A DNA stretch of 64,000 bases from Chloracidobacterium sp. (lineage in GTDB: Bacteria; Acidobacteriota; Blastocatellia; Pyrinomonadales; Pyrinomonadaceae): positions 620,001 to 684,000 of the forward strand of contig JADJWM010000017.1 of NCBI GenBank assembly GCA_016716365.1. Reading direction: 5' to 3'. Position 1 is the stretch's first letter; each line of letters opens with the position of its first letter. A program made the translations under genes and the position numbers. The notes beneath the pieces are model-generated. The model had not been told where the DNA came from. It searched no databases and saw only the letters and a list, made by a program, of their open reading frames with translations. Below, piece after piece: positions 50,009-59,587 of this stretch.

Positions 50009-50737
50009 CTATCGCAGGGGCATTTGTCGCTCGAAATCTTCCTTGTACACAGTCACTTCGACGGAAATCGCAAACTTTTCCTGCAGCAGTTCCTTATACG
50101 GCGGGGCCCACGACCCACGGATCGCGTACACCTTTTCGCCGCCGACGTCCCTTTCAGAGATGTTCATCCCGGGTTTTACGGGCGTCCAGCCGACCGCCAA
50201 CACGACTTCCGAAGCGACGGCTTTTTCCTGGTTCTCTTCCTTCGGCGGCGCATAGTAAGGGCTGAATTCTGTTACCGGGTGCGGAAGCTTTACCTTTCCG
50301 GTCAGCGTCCCGCCCGGCAGCAGGAGCCTTGCGAAAGGGATCTCTTTCCGGGCGACGTCGAAAGCGGTCGGCAGCGGAAGCTCGGCACGGATAACGTTCA
50401 AAGTTTTCGGGGCTACGAAAAAGACATATGCGCCGTCATGATCGATCTTTTGCGTCTTCCCCTCATATTTGATCATCAGGTCCCAGAGGTAGTGCTCCCT
50501 GTCTGTGTTGTTCTCGACTGTATATTCTATCAACAGACCGGCGTTGGTGTTCTTCGCCGTCGCCTTCATCGATAACGGTTTTGTTGAATATTCTTCCATA
50601 ACATTTTTTCGGCCACCCGTGTCGTTTCCTGGTCCGCCGGATCTGTTATCCGTCCGTGCGGCCGGGCCTAGGCTCAACGACCCGCATGCGAGTGTCAACG
50701 CGGCCCCAATAGTGAACAACAGCCCTGACAATTTCAA
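50009..50737 (-). CDS. Lipoprotein next to the peptidase-VgrG, candidate immunity protein
   Basis: 242 residues with a lipoprotein signal (MKLSGLLFTIGAALTLACGS, lipobox Cys18). The mature part is beta-rich: LLIEYTVENNTDREHYLWDLMIKYEG, then FVAPKTLNVIRAELPLP and VEVTVYKEDF, without a recognised family. It starts 15 bases after the stop of the VgrG with the C-terminal peptidase domain and before the PAAR gene. Toxin-immunity pairs often occupy this position, so an envelope-located immunity role is a reasonable guess. An alternative is a T6SS-linked accessory lipoprotein; it is not TssJ-like in sequence as far as I can tell. Confidence 0.75.
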   Translation of the reverse strand: MKLSGLLFTIGAALTLACGSLSLGPAARTDNRSGGPGNDTGGRKNVMEEYSTKPLSMKATAKNTNAGLLIEYTVENNTDREHYLWDLMIKYEGKTQKIDHDGAYVFFVAPKTLNVIRAELPLPTAFDVARKEIPFARLLLPGGTLTGKVKLPHPVTEFSPYYAPPKEENQEKAVASEVVLAVGWTPVKPGMNISERDVGGEKVYAIRGSWAPPYKELLQEKFAISVEVTVYKEDFERQMPLR

Positions 50738-50752
50738 ACGTCGACCTCCTAA

Positions 50753-53488
50753 TTAGGGCGCCGGAACAACGGAGCTGTCATGGTCCGTACGCCGGTCCGG
50801 GCTTCCAAGGTCTTCCAGGATCTGATTCTGGGTTAGCGGGTCATTCGCGTGCCCGTGAATTCCAATGGTCTGCGATTCTTCCTCATTACTGCCTGGCTCC
50901 GCCGGTTCCGGATTATTCCGAAGATTGTCGCCCGTGTCGTTATGCATCGCGTGTATCATCTCATGACCGAGCAGTGCAGCTTGAGGAAGATCCGTGGTTG
51001 TCCCGTCGGGCCGTGTATACGGACCGTCCGGAACGTCCGGGTTATAAAAAATGGTCGTGTCGCTTCCGACACCGGGCGTTACCGAACCGGCTTGATTTTC
51101 TCTTCGTGCGAGCGCCCCGTTTCTCCTCGCGGTTGCTTCATCCAACGTCTCGATAGTCGTCGTATGGGTTCCGTTATTGATGTTGTCCATCACCTGTCGT
51201 CCGGTTGGGGTGTTGTATAGCTCGGACAATGTATTCAGCGTCTTGCCAGTAAAATCATCGTCGCCCTTGACTATGATCTTGTCGCCCCCGACAGAATAAG
51301 TGCCATCGTCACGCCGTTTGACCACCGGAGCGTGCTGAATATTGGTCGTGCCCCAATTTCTGCCTCCACCTCCTCCGCCGGTGCGAGGGCGATCGAGATA
51401 TCCAGGTTCGCCAGTGTCGGCATGTTCGGCGTCCAGCGGAGGCGCTATTAGAGCAGGGGTCATGGGCACGCCCGCTCCGCCGGAATTGATCTTGACCATC
51501 GGGCCCTGTATGGTGATGCCCATCATGTCAACGATGATGCAGCTCGAACCGACCATTAGGGTGATCTTCTGCGACGCCTCAAGCGTGATGGTCTTGGAAT
51601 TTTTCTCGATGAAATTCTTTACCGCCGTATGGTGATATCCGTCAAAGCCCTCGGTCCGGTTGCCCTTTATCACCTCATAGCAATCCTGATCGACGCCGAT
51701 ATACTGATCGCTGCAGACGTGCAGGTCAAAATTCCCCCCGACGGTCGTTGCCAGATTTCCACCCTTGTCTTCTTCGTCACCGTCCTGTACGCTCCAGCCG
51801 ATGACTTCCTGCCGATTGCCGCCGCATGTCTCGTACATCGAGCCGCGGGCACGGAGGTCGTAGCGTTTCTGCGAGTGGATGAAGACCTGCTCCTTCTTTG
51901 CCTTGTCCTCAAAACGCAGTTCGTTAAAGCCCTTCGCCTTGGGCGTTGAGTGGGTCTTTATGTACGAGAGGGTCTTATATTTGTCCAACTCGTAGTGCGG
52001 CAGATTCTTTTCGTTATAAGTCGATCCGACAATGATCGGCTGGTCCGGGTCGCCCTCCAGAAAATCAACGATCACCTCCTGCCCGACCCTTGGCCAGAAC
52101 GCGGCTCCCCATTTATTGCCGGCCAGCAACTGCCCGACGCGTATCCAGGCCGAAGCCCGCTGGTCATTGTGGTCGGAGCGGTCCCAATGGAAATGGACCT
52201 TTACGCGGCCGTACTTGTCGACAAATATCTCGTCGGCCGGATTGCCGACGACGACGGCCGTCTGGCTGCCGTGAACGATCGGCTTTGGCGTCTTTCGCTC
52301 GGGCCGGAACGGGGCATGGCCGCCGCCGTGCGGCATACACGTGAAATGGACCGAATACGGCGCTTCCACAACATCGTCGGAGATATATGTCGGCGACTGA
52401 TATGCCTCATGTTCGGCGGCGACGACGATGTAGTCGATGTTGTTCTTTTTCGTCGGATGGTCGATCAGCGAAAATCGATATCCGGCCGTGATCGCGCAAC
52501 AATTCGAGACGGCGACCGCTTGCTTGTATTTTGCATCGAGTTCTTCCTGCCGTATCTTCACGGTCCGCTCGCGGTCGTCGAAGATCGGATCGAGGCGCGA
52601 CGAGTTCTCGTCACCGGACGGATCGATGCCGTCAAAGCGCTTCGCATAACCGCCGGGCCAATCATAGACCTCAAGCTCCTTATTCTTTCCAACTTCGAAC
52701 AGGCTTGTTTGGATCGCCTGAAGATTATTCGTCGGCAATTGAAAATGATAATCGCGGAGTTCGACCTTTCCGGTGAACATCCGGTCGTCCGTCCGCCATT
52801 TGTAAATAGCCGGGATCCATTGATCTTTCAGTTCCGACCGTTCGAGACCGTAGGTGATCTTCGCCGCGGTCGGGGTCACCCGATGCGATGTCGGGGTATT
52901 CCCCAGGATCAACTTGTGATTTTCCTTCGTGTGTTCGAAGTAGTAATAAATACCCTCTTCTTCCATCAGCCGAGAGACGAAATCCCAGTCACTTTCGCGA
53001 TACTGAACGCAGTAGTTTCGCGGCTTGAATCCTTCCGTGTTTATCTCGTTATCGACCTCGTACCCCTCAAGCACTTCATCCAGGATCTCCGGCACGGTCT
53101 TGTTCTGGAAGATCCGGCTGCGCGAAATTTGTGTCAGCATCCAAACTTTTGGGACAAGTTCCGCCCGGTAGCTCGAGAAACGTGCATCACGGCCGCCCTG
53201 TGAAAATCGGATGCAAATACCGTTGAAATACCTTGTGGTCGGGCCGGGCTGATGGGCCGAGATCACCATCGGATTACCGAGGATCTTCTGCGGATCGACG
53301 GCGGTCGGCTCAAAGCCTTCGAATTGTTCTTCGTGAACGATGTCCAGCTCGATATGAAAGAGCTGATTAAGCCCTTCGGTACAGCGCAAACGCTCGATCA
53401 TCAGGAAATCCTCCTCCAACGGGGTCGAAAGTTGGATCAACCGTTCATTTTGCGTTGTTTTCATAGCCATATGATTCAGCCGGCCCAA
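50753..53488 (-). CDS. vgrG: Evolved VgrG with C-terminal M91-like metallopeptidase domain
   Basis: 911 residues from TTG 53488, which has AAGGAG six bases upstream; ATG 53464 would fit the family alignment and remains possible. The VgrG core (about 10-640) shows YCVQYRESDWDFVSRLMEEEGIYYYFEH, DKYGRVKVHFHWDRS and WPRVGQEVIVDFLEGDPDQPIIVGSTYN. A Gly-rich linker follows, then a domain of about 190 residues with LNTLSELYNTPTGRQVMDNI and the zinc motif HEMIH at 842-846. HAMHNDTGDN and NEEESQTIGI then supply a likely third ligand, as in peptidase family M91 (NleD). It is a probable secreted effector. Confidence 0.88.
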   Translation of the reverse strand: MGRLNHMAMKTTQNERLIQLSTPLEEDFLMIERLRCTEGLNQLFHIELDIVHEEQFEGFEPTAVDPQKILGNPMVISAHQPGPTTRYFNGICIRFSQGGRDARFSSYRAELVPKVWMLTQISRSRIFQNKTVPEILDEVLEGYEVDNEINTEGFKPRNYCVQYRESDWDFVSRLMEEEGIYYYFEHTKENHKLILGNTPTSHRVTPTAAKITYGLERSELKDQWIPAIYKWRTDDRMFTGKVELRDYHFQLPTNNLQAIQTSLFEVGKNKELEVYDWPGGYAKRFDGIDPSGDENSSRLDPIFDDRERTVKIRQEELDAKYKQAVAVSNCCAITAGYRFSLIDHPTKKNNIDYIVVAAEHEAYQSPTYISDDVVEAPYSVHFTCMPHGGGHAPFRPERKTPKPIVHGSQTAVVVGNPADEIFVDKYGRVKVHFHWDRSDHNDQRASAWIRVGQLLAGNKWGAAFWPRVGQEVIVDFLEGDPDQPIIVGSTYNEKNLPHYELDKYKTLSYIKTHSTPKAKGFNELRFEDKAKKEQVFIHSQKRYDLRARGSMYETCGGNRQEVIGWSVQDGDEEDKGGNLATTVGGNFDLHVCSDQYIGVDQDCYEVIKGNRTEGFDGYHHTAVKNFIEKNSKTITLEASQKITLMVGSSCIIVDMMGITIQGPMVKINSGGAGVPMTPALIAPPLDAEHADTGEPGYLDRPRTGGGGGGRNWGTTNIQHAPVVKRRDDGTYSVGGDKIIVKGDDDFTGKTLNTLSELYNTPTGRQVMDNINNGTHTTTIETLDEATARRNGALARRENQAGSVTPGVGSDTTIFYNPDVPDGPYTRPDGTTTDLPQAALLGHEMIHAMHNDTGDNLRNNPEPAEPGSNEEESQTIGIHGHANDPLTQNQILEDLGSPDRRTDHDSSVVPAP

Positions 53489-53537
53489 AAAGGCTCCTTA
53501 AATTGACGGAGCCATTTGGGTTTTTTTGCGGGCTATC

Positions 53538-53570
53538 AAAAAGGCGGGAAGGCCTTTCAGGCTTCCCGCC
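53538..53570 (-). terminator. Rho-independent terminator downstream of clpV
   Basis: GGCGGGAAG (53543-53551) and CTTCCCGCC (53562-53570) form a 9-bp stem with a smaller CCT/AGG stem inside the loop. On the minus strand TTTTTG follows (53542-53537). It separates the T6SS core operon from the vgrG module. Confidence 0.85.
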
Positions 53571-53691
53571 GCCGTTTATTGAGATGGCATTCGTGCGGAT
53601 CTGCCGCCGAAGGTGGGATTCTTTCGATCACCCCGGTCGGTCTGGGGACTCAGAACGTACGGTGATCGCTCTTCCAGCCCCTCTTGCCATC

Positions 53692-56472
53692 CTACGAGAT
53701 CTCGTAAACGAAGTTCTCGTCCTTGTCCACCGAAACATGGGCCTTCGAAATGCCGCTGCCGCTTGCCATTCGGGAAAGCACCTCGCCGCTCATCTCGGGC
53801 AGAAGCGTCCCGGTCAGGATGTTATAAACGTTGCGGGCACCGCTGTCCACGTCGGTACATCGCTTTGCTACGGTATCAATTACGGCATCGTCGTAAGTGA
53901 ACAGCGCGCCGTGGTTGTCGGCTATGCGCTGCTTTATCTTTCCGAGCTGAAGCTTGATGATAAGCCGAAGGATCTCGTCCGAAATTGGATAATAGGGCAC
54001 CGTGACCATTCGGCCCAGCAGAGCGGGTTTGAACGCCTTGTTAAGCTCCGGCTTGACGGCTTCCACTATTCCCTCCGGCTCTGGCCGTGTTTCCGGATCG
54101 GCACAGAGCTTCATTATCGTGTCCGTTCCGACGTTCGACGTCAGAAGGATAATGCAGTTCTTGAAATCGATCTCGCGGCCCTCGCCGTCCTCAAGAACGC
54201 CCTTGTCGAACACCTGGAAGAAGAGCTCCATTACGTCCGGATGGGCCTTTTCGACCTCGTCGAGCAGGACGACCGAATACGGTTTACGCCGGACCGCTTC
54301 AGTAAGCACGCCGCCTTCGCCGTAGCCCACGTATCCCGGAGGCGAGCCCTTCAGGCTCGAAACCGTGTGGGCTTCCTGATACTCGCTCATGTTGATCGAG
54401 ATCAGGTTCCGCTCGCCGCCGTAGAGCGATTCGGCGAGGGCCAGGGCCGTTTCGGTCTTACCGACGCCGGACGTTCCGACAAGGAGGAAGACGCCGATGG
54501 GGCGTTTGGGATCCGTAAGTCCCGCGCGGGATGTCCTTATCCGCTGGGCAATCGCCTCAAGTGCGTGATCCTGCCCGAGGACCCTTTCGCGGAGCGTTTC
54601 GTGGAGATTAAGGACCGCGTTGATCTCGTCGGCGACCATCTTGCCGATCGGGATCCCGGTCCAACCCGAAATAACCTCGGCGACGCTTTGCCCGTTGACG
54701 ACCGGCTGCATCAGCGGGTTTTCGCCCTGAAGCTGCTTCAATTCGGCATTCAGCCGCGCAAGTTCCGACTTAAGGAATTCGACATCCGCAGGCTTTACCG
54801 CTTCAGGAGCGGGAGCCGCAGCCGCTCCGCCGGCATCATCGCCCGCGGAGGCGTCCGTCTCGGCCGTTGCGGCAGCCGCGGTTTCTCCGCCGCCCGTCGA
54901 ACTGCCGGCGAGGGCGTCGGCCAGCCGGCCTTCGTGTCGGGACATCTCCAACTTGATACGGACATTCCGGATCTCATCGACAAGCTTCTTTTCCTTTTCC
55001 CACTGTTCGTTAAGCGTCGCAAGTTCCTCTTCGGTCGCGGTTCGCTTGGCCTTCAGTTCCTCGAGCCGGTCATCATGGCCTGCACCGGTGACCTGTTCCC
55101 GCTCAAGCGACTCGATCTCGGCCGTAAGGTTCTGTATCCGCCGCGTCGCGTCCTCGACCGGTGCAGGCGTTGCACCCTGGCCGATCGCGACCTTGGCACA
55201 GGCGGTATCGAGCACCGAGACAGACTTGTCAGGAAGCTGGCGGCCGGTGATGTAACGGTTCGAGAGTTTGACGCATTCGACGATGGCCTCGTCGAGGATA
55301 CGGACGTTGTGATGGGCTTCCATCTTGTCCGCGATCCCGCGCATCATCGAGATAGCCTTGGCTTCGTCAGGTTCTTCGACCTTTACTACCTGGAACCGGC
55401 GGGCAAGGGCCGCGTCCTTTTCAAAGTATTTCTTGTATTCGGCCCAGGTCGTGGCTGCGATGGTCCTCAACTCGCCGCGGGCCAAAGCCGGCTTAAGAAG
55501 GTTGGCCGCATCGTTCTGTCCGGCAGCTCCGCCGGCGCCGATCATCGTGTGGGCCTCGTCGATGAACATGATGATCGGCTGCGGCGAGGATTTGACCTCG
55601 TCAATAACCGACTTCAACCGATTTTCGAACTCGCCTTTGATGCCGGCGCCCGCCTGCAGCAAGCCGAGGTCCAGCGAACGTACCGAAACGTTCTTCAGCG
55701 GATCGGGGACATCGCCCTCGGCGATCCTGAGGGCGAACCCTTCGACCACGGCGGTCTTGCCGACGCCGGCCTCACCGGTGAGGATCGGATTGTTCTGCCG
55801 CCGACGCGTGAGGATATCGACGATCTGACGGACCTCAAAGTCACGTCCGAGCACCGGATCGATCTTTCCGGCGGCGGCCTTTGCGGTCAGGTCCTCGGTG
55901 TATTGGTCTAGCGCTTTCGTCTTTCCGGGCACGCCGGAAGCGACAGGTGCGCCGTCAGAAATTCCCGGCGCCTCACCCAGGGCGACCGCGTCACGGGCCT
56001 CGGCCGAATCTGCGGTGATCGTTGCGAGATCCGATTGAAGTTTTTCGAGCGAAATATGGTCGAATTCTTTTGAGACTTCTCTCGCGATCCTCGCAAACCT
56101 CTCGTTCGCTAGCAACGCAACGATCAAATGGCCAGATCGGACGCGGGCCGCACCATAGTCCACCGATGCGTGCAGCCACGCATCCTGGAGCCACTGCGGT
56201 ATCCTGTCACTAAGGCCGGGTGTCCGCGAGTTCCCGCTTTTCAAGCGGTCGAGAGCCGCGCTTACGTCCTTGGTGAGCCGGTCTATATTGACCTCAAAAT
56301 GGGTGGCGATCTTGTGAAGGTCCGTGTCGTCCTGTTCGAGCAGTTTTGCAAGGATGTGCTCGATCTCAACGTCGTAATTCGTACGCGACAAACACAATCC
56401 TGCGGCCCCCTCCAGGGCACTTCGCGATGTGTCATTCAACCTGCCGACCAGGCTTTTCAGATTTAAGTTCAT
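53692..56472 (-). CDS. clpV: T6SS sheath-disassembly ATPase ClpV (TssH)
   Basis: 926 residues. The N-terminal Clp repeat domain (1-165) precedes AAA1 with GEAGVGKT and IMFIDEAHTMIGAGG. A coiled middle region follows (residues about 440-620), interrupted by an Ala/Gly/Thr-rich insertion (SSTGGGETAAAATAETDASAG). AAA2 has GTSGVGKTE and SVVLLDEVEKAHPDV with sensor 1 LTSNVG. Starting MNLNLKSLVGRLNDTSRSALEGAAG and the T6SS context identify ClpV rather than ClpB; it recycles contracted TssBC sheaths. Confidence 0.93.
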   Translation of the reverse strand: MNLNLKSLVGRLNDTSRSALEGAAGLCLSRTNYDVEIEHILAKLLEQDDTDLHKIATHFEVNIDRLTKDVSAALDRLKSGNSRTPGLSDRIPQWLQDAWLHASVDYGAARVRSGHLIVALLANERFARIAREVSKEFDHISLEKLQSDLATITADSAEARDAVALGEAPGISDGAPVASGVPGKTKALDQYTEDLTAKAAAGKIDPVLGRDFEVRQIVDILTRRRQNNPILTGEAGVGKTAVVEGFALRIAEGDVPDPLKNVSVRSLDLGLLQAGAGIKGEFENRLKSVIDEVKSSPQPIIMFIDEAHTMIGAGGAAGQNDAANLLKPALARGELRTIAATTWAEYKKYFEKDAALARRFQVVKVEEPDEAKAISMMRGIADKMEAHHNVRILDEAIVECVKLSNRYITGRQLPDKSVSVLDTACAKVAIGQGATPAPVEDATRRIQNLTAEIESLEREQVTGAGHDDRLEELKAKRTATEEELATLNEQWEKEKKLVDEIRNVRIKLEMSRHEGRLADALAGSSTGGGETAAAATAETDASAGDDAGGAAAAPAPEAVKPADVEFLKSELARLNAELKQLQGENPLMQPVVNGQSVAEVISGWTGIPIGKMVADEINAVLNLHETLRERVLGQDHALEAIAQRIRTSRAGLTDPKRPIGVFLLVGTSGVGKTETALALAESLYGGERNLISINMSEYQEAHTVSSLKGSPPGYVGYGEGGVLTEAVRRKPYSVVLLDEVEKAHPDVMELFFQVFDKGVLEDGEGREIDFKNCIILLTSNVGTDTIMKLCADPETRPEPEGIVEAVKPELNKAFKPALLGRMVTVPYYPISDEILRLIIKLQLGKIKQRIADNHGALFTYDDAVIDTVAKRCTDVDSGARNVYNILTGTLLPEMSGEVLSRMASGSGISKAHVSVDKDENFVYEIS

Positions 56473-56608
56473 ATTGTTTCTCCTCAGATCACGGAACTTT
56501 TTTTCGATCCATCCGCAGTACCGACCAGATCAATTGGGACAACGATCGGAGGGCACCCCAAAGATATTGGGCGGCCCGAAGTCCGGGTTGATCGCGAATG
56601 CATGCGTC

Positions 56609-57619
56609 TCAGCCCTTCATTTGCAACACGACCTGATCGTCGTCCGCCGCGAAAGGCATCGTTTTCAAAAATGTTGTCCAGCCCAGCATCGGCTTTCTCA
56701 TCGCACGTGTCGTCAGGATCGAGCCGGTCACCTGTCGTTTTCCCAACACAAGCTGCAGATCGAAATCGAACTCGAGCCCGGTCATGAACCGTACGATGGA
56801 CCTCAACGGCCCGTAAGCGGACCCGTTTGGGAGAAAAGCTCTAAACTTCTCAAAGTCCATCGGGCCAACCCGGACGCGAAATTTCGACTGCTGTTCCCAG
56901 ATCCTCGTTCCGGCAACCGTCGACTCGCCCAACTTGCTGTTGCGTTTACCTATCTTAGTATAATCCTCCGGGTCAAGTTCAATCCATTGGCCATGGAATT
57001 GTAAGGCCTTGGCGTTGACGCCAAAATAATCGGACAAAACGTTCTCCAGGGCATTGCAGGAATGCGGCTGCTGGGCAATGAGTCCGACATAGGGCAGAAG
57101 GGATTCATCGGGCAGGTCCATGCGTCCACGGAGCCCCTTGGTCCCGAGTCCCGCCAGATCGAACAGATACCCCGTGAACTCGTCATTTCCCCTCTCATAT
57201 CCGACCGGGAAGCGGTACTTTCGCCAGGCCCGGTAGAACATCGAAACGGCCCGGTGGGTGAATATATCGAGAAACGACCACATCGCGGTATCGCGATGCC
57301 TAATGCGGTCAAGCACGATATCGGTGTAAGGCTGGGGAAGAACACCGCTGACGCCCACCATCCCCATGAAATTGACGACCATCTCAGACCTTTCTTCCTC
57401 GGTTTTTTCGTCAACGGATGTGAGAAATTCGTGGATCTCGCTCGCAGGAAAATCGAGGGCGACCCGTGAACGGAAGCGGACGACCTCCTGATTGGGCATG
57501 GCAGAACCACCGACCGGCCGGCGTTCCGGCTGGATCCTCTCCAGAAGCCGAACGGCCTGAAAGAAATCAAACCGGTAGGGCTCGTCCTGAAGTACCTGGT
57601 TCAGCGGTTTCTTTGACAT
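56609..57619 (-). CDS. tssG: T6SS baseplate protein TssG
   Basis: 336 residues. Starts MSKKPLNQVLQDEPYRFDFFQAVRLLERI, then VRFRSRVALDFPASEI, MVVNFMGMVGVSGVLPQPYTDIVLDRI, DIFTHRAVSMFYRAWRKYRFPVGYERG: the conserved TssG (VasB/ImpH) series. It forms the baseplate wedge with TssE, TssF and TssK. Eleven bases separate it from tssF. Confidence 0.93.
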   Translation of the reverse strand: MSKKPLNQVLQDEPYRFDFFQAVRLLERIQPERRPVGGSAMPNQEVVRFRSRVALDFPASEIHEFLTSVDEKTEEERSEMVVNFMGMVGVSGVLPQPYTDIVLDRIRHRDTAMWSFLDIFTHRAVSMFYRAWRKYRFPVGYERGNDEFTGYLFDLAGLGTKGLRGRMDLPDESLLPYVGLIAQQPHSCNALENVLSDYFGVNAKALQFHGQWIELDPEDYTKIGKRNSKLGESTVAGTRIWEQQSKFRVRVGPMDFEKFRAFLPNGSAYGPLRSIVRFMTGLEFDFDLQLVLGKRQVTGSILTTRAMRKPMLGWTTFLKTMPFAADDDQVVLQMKG

Positions 57620-57630
57620 AAGTTAGGAAC

Positions 57631-59523
57631 CTACAAGAGGTCTCGGCTTCCGGCTCGCGGAGGAAATCGTTTGACGATCTCCTCCCGCTGTTCGCTTTTC
57701 AAGACCGTTTGGTTGAACGAGTTCAATGATGCGTAGAGGCCAAGGAAGCGTTCCAGCACGCTGGCGAAAAGATACATGCCGCTTCCGACGAACTGTTCCT
57801 CATCAAAGGTAAGCGTCGTCTCCATTCCCAGGACAAACCCGGCCCCGACCCGGCCGCCGATCTTTCTGACGACCTTTCTTGCCTGGATGCCCGTGATCCC
57901 GAGGATCTGCTTTCGCGAGACGGAAGAGTCATTGAAATTATAAAGATGCAAGATCTCCTGAAGTGCCTCCGGCGTCATTTCCTCACCGCTTACAAGCGAG
58001 AGGTAGTTCAAGTTAAGGTGCGAGATCAGCCGCCATTGAAGTGCCTTCCGCTGCGGCGGACGGAGCGTCTCGGTCGGTTTGGTCAGGCATCGAACACGCG
58101 AGAGCAGGGCTGTCCCCTCGATCTCGAAATCGCCTTCTTTGCCGCCGAACGGCAACCGGGCCGGAAGATCGCGGTTAGTGCACGTCGCCCTGACATTCAA
58201 CACTTCGACGGCCGGCGCTCTTGGATTGAAATTCATGTCGACCAGTGACATGAACATCTCCGTCCCGTCGTCGTCGGGCCGCTGAGATTGGCGGCGGGTC
58301 GCATACCAGAATGCTTTTTCCATTTGTTCACCGTATGCATGGCGAAGCGAATAGAACGGAGCAAACTCACGTGTCGAGTTTGTCCTAGGATCGCTCGAAA
58401 CGACGCTGTCTATGGAGTAGATCTCGGTGGTCGATTGCCGGTGAACATCGGGGATGATCTGATATTCGTATTTCTGCTGTGAGATATAGATCGGGTCCGT
58501 GAGCCGCGAGAACAGGTTGATGATCGGGGTGCAGCCCATCTTGAACGTATCAGCGATCACCGGAGCTATCAGCGGCGTCACGTCCTTCAAATGGATGATA
58601 ATGTCGAAATGTGTCCCGAAATTCCCGGCAGCGGCCCGATCGAGTCCAATAAGATCAAAGAAAAGAAATTTGTATGGGAAGGCGAAATACTCGGTAAGAA
58701 GCCGGTAACCGGCAAATGAACGCTTCGTGTACGGAAGTACCGCTTCGTCTTCATCGAAACCGACCGGCTTTATTGCTTCGTCGGCCGGGATGAATACAGG
58801 CTCTGGCTGCTTGAGCTGAAGATTCATCAGCGTCTTCAGCGTCTTTTGGCCGAATGGGGACTCCTTGGGCCTGAACTCCACCGAGGTCGCATGATTAAAA
58901 ATTATCTCGTAAAGGGGAAATACCAGCTGGGGATCACCATTAAGGTAAAATCTGAGCGACTTTGGTTTTTCACCAGTGGCCCCGACCACCAACTCCGGAA
59001 GCGACGAATCGCCGAAACACCTCATGCTGAGCCGGATATGACAGTCGGCGAACATCCCGCGGGCGTCCTTTGGTGCGGCGGATTCGAGAGCAGCCTCTTC
59101 AAGGTCCAGCGGTGCAAGATCGACGTCATAAGCGGTCCTAAAGCGGCAGGGCGTACCGTCGACCGGGCGGGAGTTGAGCCGGGAGCCTTTTTCCAATCTC
59201 TGAATGGCGGTCAGCTTATCGGTAACCGAGCCGAACGAGAATTGGGCTATAGCCATTGACGGGACCGGTGCAAGGTAGTGGGGGTAAAGCAGGTTAAGGA
59301 GCGATTCGGTGATCTCAGGGAGTTCATCGTCGAGCTTCAGGCCTATGCGGCCGGCCAGGAAAGCAAAACCCTCGATCATGCGCTCGACATGAGGATCTTC
59401 GATCTTTTCCTCGTCGAGGTGGAGCCGGGCCGCGATCTTCGGGTATTTCTGGGCGAACTCCGCGCCCATTCGGCGCAGGAAAACCAGCTCCCGTTCGTAG
59501 TAACCCAAAAGTTCGTCGCGCAT
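57631..59523 (-). CDS. tssF: T6SS baseplate protein TssF
   Basis: 630 residues from ATG 59523 (MRDELLGYYERELVFLRRMGAEFAQKYPKIAARL), which matches the usual N-terminus; an in-frame extension to 59574 is rejected. DPHVERMIEGFAFLAGRIGLKLDDELPEITESLLNLLYPHYLAPVPSMAIAQF is the strongest family block (VasA/ImpG). It forms the baseplate wedge with TssG. No Shine-Dalgarno is evident, so translation may be coupled to the upstream gene. Confidence 0.93.
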   Translation of the reverse strand: MRDELLGYYERELVFLRRMGAEFAQKYPKIAARLHLDEEKIEDPHVERMIEGFAFLAGRIGLKLDDELPEITESLLNLLYPHYLAPVPSMAIAQFSFGSVTDKLTAIQRLEKGSRLNSRPVDGTPCRFRTAYDVDLAPLDLEEAALESAAPKDARGMFADCHIRLSMRCFGDSSLPELVVGATGEKPKSLRFYLNGDPQLVFPLYEIIFNHATSVEFRPKESPFGQKTLKTLMNLQLKQPEPVFIPADEAIKPVGFDEDEAVLPYTKRSFAGYRLLTEYFAFPYKFLFFDLIGLDRAAAGNFGTHFDIIIHLKDVTPLIAPVIADTFKMGCTPIINLFSRLTDPIYISQQKYEYQIIPDVHRQSTTEIYSIDSVVSSDPRTNSTREFAPFYSLRHAYGEQMEKAFWYATRRQSQRPDDDGTEMFMSLVDMNFNPRAPAVEVLNVRATCTNRDLPARLPFGGKEGDFEIEGTALLSRVRCLTKPTETLRPPQRKALQWRLISHLNLNYLSLVSGEEMTPEALQEILHLYNFNDSSVSRKQILGITGIQARKVVRKIGGRVGAGFVLGMETTLTFDEEQFVGSGMYLFASVLERFLGLYASLNSFNQTVLKSEQREEIVKRFPPRAGSRDLL

Positions 59524-59587
59524 GCTGTAGGTCTTAAGTGCTGCGAAGGCCTGCACGGCAGTGCCGTCGCGCAAACCGCCGGAAATT

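Noticed and set aside
51950..53203. 417-codon open frame on the plus strand
   Set aside because: Antisense shadow of the VgrG gene; a high-GC codon-bias artefact.
53503..55911. 802-codon open frame on the plus strand
   Set aside because: It lies antisense to clpV over its length. The protein has no family character, whereas the minus strand encodes a complete ClpV.
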